Below the pieces are notes generated by a model, which saw only the letters and a list, made by a program, of their open reading frames with translations, made no database searches and was not told where the DNA came from. Shown in pieces: positions 32,006 to 43,100 of a stretch of DNA of 64,000 bases; position 1 is the stretch's first letter; each line of letters begins with the position of its first letter. Source of the DNA: Setomelanomma holmii (taxonomy: Eukaryota > Ascomycota > Dothideomycetes > Pleosporales > Phaeosphaeriaceae); NCBI GenBank assembly GCA_010015745.1, contig ML978177.1:248001-312000 (forward strand), written 5' to 3'. The translations under genes and the position numbers were made by a program.

Positions 32006-33817
32006 ATGACTTCACAAGGCTACGAGGAGGACCTTCTGCAACGCTGGTTCTCCACGACTGAAGAACACACCCGGCGCAAAAACTTTGCGGAACAGGATAT
32101 TCGTGACATTTCAAGAATATTAGAGCGGACTGGAAAGCTTGCGTGGAGTCACATACCGAGGATCTACACCGTGCTTCGCCTTATCGGCCGACTGAGCGCC
32201 ATCGATGGTTTTTGTTCAGCAAGGCATCACCGACATATGGTTTCCCTTCAATCAGCGAAGCCTGCCAGAAAGCTTGTGTGGACACAGCGACCGTTCTGAC
32301 TTCCTCAGGTCGCAGAAAGTAGTTTTTAACTCTAGAGCTTTGCATCTTGAGCGAGAGGATACTGGCCACGGCCACTTTCCCAATCCAGACGACATACCGT
32401 TGCGCAAAGTAGGAGATCTAGGCAAAGGCGGGTCTGGATTCGTCGAGCGCGTCATTAGCACTGTCACTTATCGAGAATATGCCCTGAAGCGTATCCGCAG
32501 AGGGACCACATTTCGAAAGGACAAGAAAGTTCTTCGAGACTTCGAGAAGGAGCTATCGAATCTCAAGAGGCTCTCGAGAGGCCATGTTCATATTATCGAG
32601 CTCGTAGGAAGCTTCACTGATCCTCGCTACGTCGGCATACTCTTCCCTGTCGCAGATTGCAACCTCGGCGAGGTCCTGGAAGAATTCGCTCTTGGAGACC
32701 AGCAATGGTCATTGCGGGCTTGATTCGGTTGCTTGATCTCTGGCTTAGGATGTCTCCACGACAATAAAATCCGGCACAAAGATATCAAACCACAGAACGT
32801 ATTGATTAAGAGCAATGAGCCATTGTTCTCGGATTTGAGGTTTCCATTGACTGGACGGAGTATGGGCAAAGCACGACTGTGGGTCCAACAGCAATGACAC
32901 CTCGATATGAGGCACCTGAGGTAGCTGCTTCTGAGTCTCGCAATTATTCGTCTGATATTTAGTCACTCGGTTGCGTGTTCCTAGAAATGTTCACCGCCCT
33001 CAAAGGAGCAACAAGGAAGGATTTAGCGATGTTCTTCACAGTTGATGGACAACTACGTCCATATTATGCCAAAGACATCGACATAAATGCCTGGATCACG
33101 CAAATACGACAGCTTCCGGGGCCTGTGTCGGACAACTCACCTGCTGAATGATTTAAACATATGATGGAGCGCAAACGTGACCAATGGTGGTCAGCTCATC
33201 TACTGCTAGAAACAGTACGTGACTACAGCTTTGATTGGGGGCGCAGTATCTCTACGTTGGTCGCTGCTGCTTGGACGACGAAGAGAGCACCGAAAGCGTA
33301 ATTTCGCATACTGAAACAGAGGCTGACGAAGCGACAATTGGACCATCCACAATAAGACTTCGCTCGCGCGCAGATCGGAGAATCTGATGAAAATAAAGCA
33401 TGCAGAGACAGGTCGCCAGTCCATATCGCAGTCGCTAAGCGAGTCGCTTCGAATAGAAAAGACACGGCAGATGTGGGTCAGATTGGTGCATCACGTATAG
33501 AGTCCGACCATGACATTTTCCCGGAGGATTACATTGATCTTGAAGAGCGAACAAGTAGAAGTGCGATGAAAAGGGCAACATATGTGACAGCGAGCCGTAG
33601 CGAAGGAGATGCTTCGCCGGCTTCGACGATCGAGAGACATGACCATGTCAATCTTATTAGACGCACAACAATCGTTCCATCGACACCTCCAGTAGCTGAA
33701 TCACAGCTTTCTATCTCCGAGGTGGACCATGTGGATTTTCTCGGCGATGATTCGACCTCGCATGTGGACCGTGGCAGTGAGTTTGACTTGCCACCATATC
33801 GAACAACAGACAGGTAA
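32006..33817 (+). pseudogene. Protein kinase pseudogene with several frameshifts and stops
   Basis: The pieces form one Ser/Thr kinase when read across lesions. The N-terminal part (MTSQGYEEDLLQRWFS) shifts frame at a T-run near 32210 into a frame with the glycine loop LGKGGSGFVERV, the ATP Lys in YALKRI, and the alpha-C Glu in EKELSNLKRL. TGA at 32721-32723 interrupts before the catalytic loop RHKDIKPQNVLIK. A deletion near 32840 breaks the DFG region; the next frame gives the activation-segment end PRYEAPEVA. There the Trp of DIWSLG is TAG (32960-32962), and a later Trp before FKHMMERKRDQWW is TGA (33149-33151). A further shift near 33260 leads to CCLDDEESTES. The same gene tail may include 33473-33817. 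The Trp-to-stop changes are G-to-A, the direction RIP would give on the other strand. Confidence 0.8.
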
Positions 33818-34498
33818 CTTTGTGGTGGGTGGGTTGACGACCCAGGCTTTACTGTTACTGTGAGTTCAAGGACGTACGGATGATGACAGGACCCTATAAT
33901 AACGCGAGCTTTGCACAGCATCGGCGATATTCACAAGATCTTGATCCAGCCGCCACCGAGAAAATCCGGAAGCAGTCTCTACTTGACACGCGAAGTAAAG
34001 ATTCAAACACCGCATTTCGGAACATAGCAATGGAGACTTTGTATAATTGGCCTTGACTGAAAAAAACGCTCAAAAAAAGCCGCGGCCAATCCGGAGTATG
34101 ACAGACAATTGTTAGTTACGTCGTGCATTCGACCACTTCATGCGCTGACATTTCTCTAGACAGGCTTGCTGGTGAACTTAGTAAGAAGTCAATATGAGCA
34201 CCGCATGATATACGTAGAAACGCGCTTAGCTAGGTAATAAGTTCTCAACCCAAGAACGCGTACGGCCGCTCAAAACACATATCTCATTCTTTCTTGCCCG
34301 AATCCAAGAGATTCTCCAACGCGACCCGTGCCCACCTGAACGATCTCAACGCGGACTGATCCAATGTTTACAACAGTCACTTCCTGACAAAGTCTCGATC
34401 TTCGAGAGATCCCGTGGTTGCAGCGCATCCAACAATGATGACTGGCCATGCAAGTCCTATCTTAACCATGGCTTGTTGCGGTGCCTCCCGCAGCAATT
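33818..34498. other. Intergenic, decayed sequence
   Basis: Short open segments with many stops. They may be the tail of the kinase pseudogene or older debris. No feature supported. Confidence 0.45.
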
Positions 34499-36472
34499 CT
34501 AGAAGTTGTTTGCGGATACCGCCAATCTGGCGTTACGGAGAGTGGTGTCGTAGATTGTGAGCGTAGCTCGCGCAAATATGGATATTGCTTTTTCCGCAAT
34601 TTGTGCTAACAGAGTCCAGAGCTCCTTATATTCGCTGCTTGTATGTTCCGTGGCCCACGCAACAGGATCAAACGCCTCGATTGCTGCGATTAATTGTGTA
34701 CAATCGTCTTCTTCCGGGACTTGTGAGTTTGGCTGACATCGAAGCAGATTAATCCGAGGCAAGTGCACTAATAATGGCCATGGGGCCATGCATGAAGGGT
34801 AGTTGAAACAGCCGTGGCACTGCTCAAGCTAAGGTAAGCGCTTCAAGATGAGAGCCACACCGATTTGTTTGTTGGGTTGGGAAGTTGTATTGGCCATTCT
34901 CGTGATCATGAGACTCTGAAAGATAAATAGACCAGCATCGAATTGGCGATGTGACTATCGTTGCGGGCCAATGTCATGATGGCTTGTGCATTTGGTCGCC
35001 AAGCTGGTTCTGATGCTGATACATTATGACATCTCTAGTCAGATCTCTAGAAGGCCACGGGCACTGGCACCATGAACGGCTGAACATATCCCGACTAAGG
35101 CAAATCAAAACACAACTGGAACCCAAGCTCCTCTTTCTCTGACCTTGGCATCATACAGCGGAGTGTTTAGCATCTAAAACATCTCGGTCTTGCATCGTAG
35201 CAATTGAACTTTCAACTCCGATGCGCGGGTCTTTGGTAGATGGTCAGCAAACCGATTGGAGTAATGGTTCAAAGCATAGACTCGTGCTGCCATTGCGTCC
35301 AGGAGCGGTGACACGGTTGGTATGTTTTCGTCGAACTTTGTCTCCTTGATAGGCTGAGGTGTGTGTGCTTCTAGGACCTTGTATTTGAACCAGCCGCGTT
35401 TCAATTCGACGACTTCGTTTCAATTGTAAGTGAAGACGCATCAGTAGCTCTGTAGGGAAGAATGTACCATATCTTTGACCGTCGAGTAGATGGTCATCGT
35501 CTGTGGCAATGATGGCAGGCATGATCGCTGGAAGTTCAGCATTTTGGTCATCGCGCTTGCAAACAGCTTGATTCTCTCGCGATCTATTCGAAGCGGCCTT
35601 CTTCCTATGGCGTGATCTACGCATTTCTTGGGATCAGCAATCCTCGGTATGGACTCCTGTCCAGACTGTTCTGACGAGGTATCCTGCGCACACATCTGCA
35701 CCCAATTGAACCGCAAGGTCATTCAATACACTGGTAATCTCGATGTCCTGAAGCAAGCATAACTGCGTCTGACCACAGCGAGAGATGAGAGCTTTCCTTC
35801 TTGGTTGGTCGATTGGCGTCAAAAAGACACAGCTTTATTCACGACGTGGTGTCAACAGAAGTTGAAACGCTAATCTCGTCATTTTCTCACCTGAAGTACG
35901 ACCGAGCGTTTGATGGAGGCATCCTCAAAGTGCACAGGGTTCATCATGTAACGCTCCGGTGATAAATTCTGCCCCTTCTGGAGAAGGACGGCGAACCCTA
36001 CAACGACCGATATCGAACAGTGGTTGGTCAAGTCAGGGCTTGTATAGTACCACTGGTAGGAGATGAGGCATGATTCATTCATGGCGCTAGACAACCCTAT
36101 GTTCTGAGACCACATCATGGGAGGTACACGCTTGTTGGCGAAATGATACCGTTCCGCACATCTGAGTCGATCGCTGAGGCATCTGTCGAAGACGCCCTCC
36201 TTGGTACCGTGCCTGATTAGCCTTTAGACAAGTTGGAAAAGAGTCGTGACCCCGAACATTACAGCTGGATGCGTCGCAGGAAGTGGTATGGCGACCACAA
36301 ATCTTTCATGCGCAAAAGCTTGGGGGAGCTTCACGACATGGTCGAACAAGGGCACTCCTCTGTACGCACCATCTCGATATACTAGCTTATTGAGCATCAA
36401 ATGTATACACACGTGGACTTCTTTTTGAAGTCTGACCTCTGACGTGCAGAACGATACATGAGCATCGGACAA
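34499..36472 (-). pseudogene. Decayed minus-strand coding remnants, family unknown
   Basis: A run of short minus-strand open pieces shows protein-like composition but no complete gene. These are 36472-36224 (FVVAIPLPATHPAVMFGVTT), 36118-35879 (CLISYQWYYTSPDLTNHCSI, SPERYMMNPVHFEDASIKRS), 35822-35634, 35722-35441, 35404-35174 (MKRGWFKYKVLEAHTPQPIK, LLDAMAARVYALNHYSNRFA) and 34789-34499. They follow one another on one strand with stops or shifts between them, as in a single degraded gene or two. I cannot name the family. No intron set that restores a long frame was found. Confidence 0.4.
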
Positions 36473-36749
36473 CCACCTCTACTATGGTAGCTTCTTGAAC
36501 CTAATGGGACATGGCAAGATCGTCTGATCGACATGCATTCTAAGTATTCCAAGTGTTCTAAGACGATATGTCAAATGTACTGTCGTCTCTCTTCAACAAG
36601 CGCAACACTCTTGGCGCTTCACATCTCAAGATAAAGATTAGAACGCGGGTGCCTGTATTCTATCACAGCCATGGCCACAGAGGGCGTGAGGATGACGCTA
36701 TAAACACTCGATTCGGCCTCAGTCATGATTTGCCCTAATGGCCCCACAC

Positions 36750-38675
36750 TCAGACATTATGCTCCGAAACCACCCTCGGTAACGACGTCTTTGAATGAAT
36801 CGTCTCACTCAACCCCAACGGTCTCTCATCCAATAACCGCCCATCATTCTCTTCATCCACTTTCCGAAACACATCATGCGCCAACCCTCTCCTCGGATCC
36901 TCCTCCTTGTCCTTGCGACTCTTCGTGCTGCGGCTGCTTCGAATAGGGCTCGGGAACACCGTACCATCGCGCAGCATCATGACGGCTGGGGGCGGCGCGT
37001 GCATTGGGAGCTCTAGCGACTCGTTCTCTGAGGTGGAGTGTGTAGGTGGGTACATTGGATTTGTTGATGTGGCTGTTCCGACTTCGCTTTCAGCGCGAGT
37101 GTGGTGCTGCTTGCTGTTTCGTCTACGCTTGTGTAGGAACAGGAATAATGCAACGAGTAGGAGAGTACCAATGATTGAACCAACGACCGCACCGGCAAGA
37201 GCAGCGATGCCGATCTTTTGCTTTCCGGCTGGCAGGACGCGACACACTTGCTTCAACTTTGCGTCTGCGCCTTTTGGATCAGCTGCGGTAGTGACGGCGA
37301 GTGCGAGTTGGAAGTTCTGTGCGTCGGGGTCTACGATGAGATAGTTTTGTTTGAAGAATGGGAGGCCGAGGGTTCCGAACTGGATTGAGCCTGTCTGATT
37401 GGTGACGGCCATGTTGTAGACCGTGGCGTTATCGACTTCGTACACACCTGCGGCATTGTATGCCCGTGGTCGATGGTAAAACTCGGTCGCTGGGATGACT
37501 GTCTTGTATGTTGCTACTGAAGGCTTGGAAGCGTCTCCTGCGGACGCACCCATATCGGAAATAGTGACAGTGATGGTACCAGTAGGTGCTGTGGTCGCGG
37601 GCAATTCGTACCGGCGTGATGTTGCGTTCCAAACGGCCGTCTTCTCTACAGCTCCAAGGTTCTGGAGCATCGCTGGCGGAAGCTGTAGATCTGACGAGTA
37701 AGGATCGAGATGGACAATGAGTTTGTCGGTTGTTGCTGAGAACAAGGCGGTGCTCTTGCCTCCAATATCATACGTGATTGCTGTAAGAACAGCACATGTT
37801 GGGCAATCCGAGTACGTAGGAAATGTGATTGCGGCGCTCTTGAGTCTGCTGCTATCATATCCACCAACGACGAGGAGGCCATCCTGTGGCGTCTCCTCAA
37901 ACTCGGATCCAACCCAAAGGCCATACGTCCTGGAAGATGCTTGACCTGAATCGACGAGATGGTTCAGGAACGTTGAATTTGGTCCCAGGGGTAAAGTCGC
38001 TCGAGAGCTTGGCTCATCTCGCATGAGCCTGTCTGCGCTTGCTGTGGGTCGTGTCAACGGACTCACATATGTTATGCTTTTCGATGTGAATTTACCATCC
38101 GCAGAGCCATTGGTATACCCGGGGAATTTTGTGAACTTGTTCGCTGTTGGCTTCAACCCGAATGCTACGGCATCGTCGAAGAAGACATAAGAAGAAGCGG
38201 ATGCCAGGTCCACGCTGTCTCGGCTGCCCTCCCAGACACCGTAGCTCACTTGACCAAATGAGGTCGAAGTGGCACTGCTGTAGATGCCGCCAAGTTGGCC
38301 GATGCAGCTGGAGTTGGTCGCTGCCGTGTATTCGGCTGCGTTATTAACGAAGAGGTTGTTGGAACGAGTCGATGGCGTTAATGAGAACGATTGCGAAAGT
38401 GTACCGATGCTGAACGAGATGCCTCTTGAAAGGATTATGCCGGCTGCGGAAATTGAATTGTTGGTCCATGGCAGGAGCAATGGTGCAGAGCCATTCGGGC
38501 AGGCCATCGCGACTGTCAGTGTCTTGAGCGAGCGTTGATGCTGGTGTTGTACAAGCGACTGTGTAGGTAAAGAAGGGTTCGCCTTGCAATGGGTGTTCTG
38601 CGGGTCATCGACGTGACCGAGAGCGCTTTGATATGGAGGTGCAAGGTAGCCATGAGCGATGAGTAGGATCCTCAC
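36750..38675 (-). CDS. Membrane-anchored aspartic-protease-like protein, probably lacking activity
   Basis: ORF of 641 residues with pepsin-fold (A1) layout: FSIGTLSQSFSLTPSTRSNN corresponds to the segment that normally holds the first catalytic DTGS, here replaced by TPST. Later landmarks are YGVWEGSRDSV, YGLWVGSEFEETPQDGLLVVGGYD, a second-lobe LIVHLDPYSSDLQLPP, and IQFGTLGLPFFKQNYLIVD. There are many N-x-S/T sites in the luminal part. A single transmembrane helix (IGIAALAGAVVGSIIGTLLL, about 484-511) is followed by KRRRNSK and a Ser-rich cytoplasmic tail of about 125 residues. The N-terminus is uncertain: the first 56 residues do not resemble a signal peptide, so the true first exon may lie upstream, joined at the TACACAG acceptor near 38555-38562. 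Position and topology suggest a cell-surface or secretory-pathway protein; a sensor-like role is speculation. Confidence 0.75.
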   Translation of the reverse strand: MRILLIAHGYLAPPYQSALGHVDDPQNTHCKANPSLPTQSLVQHQHQRSLKTLTVAMACPNGSAPLLLPWTNNSISAAGIILSRGISFSIGTLSQSFSLTPSTRSNNLFVNNAAEYTAATNSSCIGQLGGIYSSATSTSFGQVSYGVWEGSRDSVDLASASSYVFFDDAVAFGLKPTANKFTKFPGYTNGSADGKFTSKSITYVSPLTRPTASADRLMRDEPSSRATLPLGPNSTFLNHLVDSGQASSRTYGLWVGSEFEETPQDGLLVVGGYDSSRLKSAAITFPTYSDCPTCAVLTAITYDIGGKSTALFSATTDKLIVHLDPYSSDLQLPPAMLQNLGAVEKTAVWNATSRRYELPATTAPTGTITVTISDMGASAGDASKPSVATYKTVIPATEFYHRPRAYNAAGVYEVDNATVYNMAVTNQTGSIQFGTLGLPFFKQNYLIVDPDAQNFQLALAVTTAADPKGADAKLKQVCRVLPAGKQKIGIAALAGAVVGSIIGTLLLVALFLFLHKRRRNSKQHHTRAESEVGTATSTNPMYPPTHSTSENESLELPMHAPPPAVMMLRDGTVFPSPIRSSRSTKSRKDKEEDPRRGLAHDVFRKVDEENDGRLLDERPLGLSETIHSKTSLPRVVSEHNV

Positions 38676-39580
38676 ATGGTTGATGGGGCTTCAAGTCGAA
38701 GTTGGGCTGCGATCGCTGGGGTACGGAGTACGTAGATTGAGGTACCTATGTCTTGCGCGACTCGTGCCAGCCCTTCTTCGATGCTTGACGCGATCTCGGG
38801 TATCTCATTTCCTATGCTCCATTCTCCTCGTAGTTCCCAAGATCATGCAGCTTGCGCTCATTGAGTACATCAAAGTTCTTGGATCGCTATGTCACCTTTC
38901 GAACCTCTCAACGTCCTCTCCCGCTCATCTTCCTCATCTCTTCACAAAAGGCCCTGATGTGGATTGCGAAGTGTCAGAAAACTTGCACGTTCGGACCGTT
39001 GGACGTCGAAACATTTGCGAACCACGCGCAACCCGTGCATCGAGCCAATGAGCGCCCCGGTTTTCCTACACGAGCCCACGAGAAGCTTTCGCACCTGCGA
39101 CGATCGTGCCGATCTCATCGCCCAATTCTATGGCATTGCACGACGCGCCTAAGATTTTTCGAGTTGGTGGCTGCTGCCAAACGTGGCGACGGGCTTATTC
39201 TGATTATGTTGCGTGATCGGGGCTCTGAGTGCGATTGAGCTCATGCACGTGTTGAAGTAAAGTGCTTACAATCTCGAAGCTTAACGTTACTCCAACAGCC
39301 TATGTCTTGCCCTACAGACTGGGCAGCATGAGGCGAATATTCGCATGTGGCAAATTTCAGCCTCGTAGCTCCCAAAATGTCCTTCAAAACTGCGACAGAC
39401 AAAACAGAGAGTGGCACGGGCACCTTCCTCGCGATAGCAAGGGCGGGCGTGCTTCGGACACTCGTATACAGATCATCATTTGCCGCTAACCTGGTAAAGC
39501 ATATACCATAGGATAAGAAAAATTGGACAGCCTTGCTTTAGGTATGTTGAGAGCATTGCATGGCTGACGTCAATTCATAG
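38676..39580. other. Intergenic, nothing firm
   Basis: Upstream region of the protease-like gene. Two overlapping plus-strand ORFs (38659-39051 and 38852-39238) show no motif and conflict with each other, so they are not called. Confidence 0.45.
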
Positions 39581-39943
39581 GACGATACCTGCATCCCTGC
39601 CCCAGGCCGACCATACGGGACTAGTTTCTTAGAGGACTGTTTCAACGAGAAGCCCAAGAATGCCGCACGTCCAGCCCTACGCCTTGCTATGCGGGACTTG
39701 CTCAACGGTCAGGATCTCGAGGTGCTGGTTCGACGTTTTTCCGAGCCGGACGCCTCTCTCAGAACAACGGTCTTTGCCAGAAGCCCAATGCCTGCGCTCC
39801 GCACCACAGCACGGCTGGCCACAAGACTCTATGCGGACCCTACTGTGCCAAACCATAATCTCAATGGCTTTTTTCTATCTCCTTCTGAGGTCATCACTCC
39901 GCCCGAGGAATGGAAACGTACAGTGAAGGGTATCTTAATTTGA
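39581..39943 (+). pseudogene. Possible terminal exon or gene fragment (120 codons)
   Basis: Open frame with natural-looking composition, preceded directly by an in-frame TAG that also forms a TCATAG splice-acceptor-like sequence. It reads DDTCIPAPGRPYGTSFLEDC ... RLAMRDLLNGQDLEVLVRRF ... FFLSPSEVITPPEEWKRTVK and stops at 39943. No matching upstream exon was identified, so this may be a truncated relic. Family unknown. Confidence 0.35.
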
Positions 39944-40114
39944 ACTCTAGGTACCTTTCCACCCATTTCGTGCACAACAAACGCCTACAAGTGCACGCTT
40001 TTCGTCCAAAAACGCCCTGCAATGCTCCCTAGTATATACTGTACTTGGACATTGGTTCCTGTACACTTCGCTCAGGGGAAGTGTACGGAATCTAACGTCC
40101 TGGCGCTGCACACT

Positions 40115-43100
40115 TCACCAGCCCCTCCTCATCCCCCTTCCCTCGGCGCCCTTCTCCTTCCTCTTAACCCTCTTGACATCATGTCTTCTTCTCTTCTCCT
40201 TCTCCGCCTTCTCAGGATCAACAACAGCTTCGACCTTCCTCTTACGTCGTCTCTCTTCTCTCCTTTCTCTTACAGCTTTCTGGACCTCACCCATAAGGTT
40301 CAGATACTCTTGCGTGCCCATGCGCTTCTGCAATGTGTTCATGATCTCGCGCGCCTTGTCGATAAGTGCTTTCCATTCCTCGTTGGGCTCGTTGAGAGAG
40401 GTAGGCGTGGTGTGGTTTCGAGGGATAGTGGTTGCAGGATCGACCAGCGTGTTGAGTGTTGTGAGAAGATGTGTCAAGGAAGATGCTAGTGCATCAAGTG
40501 GAAGCTTGATGGCAATGGTCTCGAGTAGATAGATGGTCGAGGTTTTCGCAAGCATAGAGCGATTGTCGCGGCGAACAAGGCCGGAAAGTCGAATCATGAG
40601 GCGATGGATGGCTGCCGGAGGTGGTGTGGCATTCTTCTTTGGTGTTGACTCTGGTGGTGGTGAGAAGCCATCAAACTCATCGTCAAATGGTGCAGCGTGA
40701 CCGTTCGCAGCTCCATTCATCTCCGTCACAACGTCGTCTTCATCTTCCTCGCCACCAGCTCGCTGCCAGTGCCACTTCGCGCCGTTTACAGCAAAGCATC
40801 GCGCCAGGAAAGCAATATTCTTGACGCTCTGTGTACACAGCTGTTCCGAGACTTCTTGATTGAGTAGGTTCTTGAGGAAAGCGTCCGTCAACTGAATCAT
40901 ATTCACCTCCGCGAGTTGCAGGCCTCCGTGGCCTTTCAACGGCAGGGCATCGAGACCTGTATCCTTATTCGATATTCCGAGGTGCGCAAAGTAAGTTCCC
41001 ACAAGTTCTGCAGCTTTGAGCTTTACCCAAGCATGAGGGTACGTCGCGCTCGCTTGTACGGCTGTCCATAGACTTTCTTTCTGGGATGTGAACATCGTGT
41101 CTGGCTGCCTTTTGCAGACCTTGGAAAGCAGGGTCAATGAGTAATAGAGAAGCTCCCAGTCGTCATCTTCGCGTCTTATCAGAGACTCATCGATGATCAT
41201 ATCGAGCTGTATCAACGCAGCAGAGAGGTTTTTCGGTCCATCGTCAGACTCTTCCTCCATGGCCTCGAAGTAGAAGCCCCAGCACTGGATGCCAAGTCGC
41301 CTGAGTCCTGGATTTTCGTCCTGTTCTAGCCAAGACTTCAAGTCGGCCTTGAAGCTTTGCAATCGCTTATCGCTCGACTGCTGGAAAAGCCTCTTGACGA
41401 GCAAGCTGGCGAGCGCCCGGCACTTACTTGAATCGTCGTTGGCCACGGCGTTCACCAGAGGCAGAAACAGTAACCCATGATAATCATACTGTGCCTTCTC
41501 CGGAAAGCACGGCAGAGCCTTAGTTATGACGAGATCCAGGGCATCTATGACCGACTGTCTTCCCTCTACATGCTCGTAACGCAAGTTTCTGAGAAGAAAC
41601 TCCATCTGCTTCTTGAAACGCTTTTCGCTTTGCGTGTACGAGGTGAGAAATTGGAAGTAGTGGCTGCGAGCGACGTCTCGTGCTGTTTTCGTGTGGTTTG
41701 TGACCATCATTTCGGCTACTTTGTCCATTGCTTCATAGATCTCGGGTAGATCGAGACGGCGATTCATGACGGCTTTGAGGAAGCCAAACGACACCCCCTG
41801 TCGGTCTGGCTCATCCAAATCGGGTATCAAGCGCTTGATCAAGTGGCCGATATCACGATCCTTGATTTCCACATTCGGCCGATCTCTGAGTACTGCAGAG
41901 ACAAGCTTCAAGCATGCTTGTGCGAGCTCGGTGTTAGAAGATGGTGCTCCTTTGATCGCGCGTACTGCTTCGTCGATATACACAGGACAATTCGTGTCCA
42001 ACTCCGACATGGGCATCTTGATGAAGGTGGCAAGTAGACGAACTGCAGACACTTGCACCTCTTCCTGGCCTTGAACCATGGCATCACCAATGACTGGTAG
42101 AAACCCGGCGAGGTTTTGAGGTGTCTGGAGCTCCGTGTGCTTGCGCAAGACCGTGCGCAGGATGTCCAAGCTGAAGCGGGTGAGCTTGTACACATATGAT
42201 GATGTCGATAACCGAGCGCCAGACTTCGCTGGCCCCCTCATGTTGATCAGGTATCGCTTGTTCTTGGGATCGATCTTGCTCTTTGTGTCAGGTGTTGCAC
42301 TAGCTTTGTATACCTCCTGGATGAGCTCGTAGCAAAACACCAGGATATCCCTGTCGTTCACCGTTGGGTTTTGTAGTATACCAAGCCCGATACGTCTGAG
42401 TAGTTCATCGATCTTCTGGACCATTCGTGCATTCAGCTTCTCTAGGAGAAGAGATCTGATCGGGAGGACAAGTTTGATCAGATGTGCAGGGGTAGCTGAT
42501 CGAGTGATGATATCCATGGAATCGAAGCTCTTGCTGCTCTTGACTTCTTTCATCTTGCTGATGTACTCTTCGGCATCCTTTTCTTGTCCAGTGACACCGA
42601 ATGTGTCATCCATGATGACATCAACAACGTCTGAAAGGCAGTAGTCAATATCTCCAGGCTTCAATTGATCCGAGAGCTTGACAAGAATGTGATGCATCGT
42701 GAAGGAGAGTACGTGCAACTGGTAACCTCGCTGGAGAGCAGTCCGCAGAGCTTTGATGATGAAACCGAAGTAGCTTGGCCCCATGAAAGTGGCGATGTCA
42801 GTCAAAGTGTTTCTCGCCATGTCCCGACTTTCTTGGGCGCGACTCTTCAGAATGTAGCAGATGTCGAGAAGAACTGTAGGTAGACGTGCTTCGATCTCGC
42901 GAGGTGGCATTACGAGAAGAACTTTGGTGATGGCGATTGCAACCGGTACCCGTAGACTAACCGTTGTATCGTCCTTCTTGTGCAGATATCCGGTGAGGTC
43001 GGGCAAGAAGTTGTTGATCAAGTCACTTGACAGTTTCTCCTGCTGCGGTAGCGTCTTGGTGAGCGAGGAGACAGACACGTCGACAACCATGCTGCCGACA

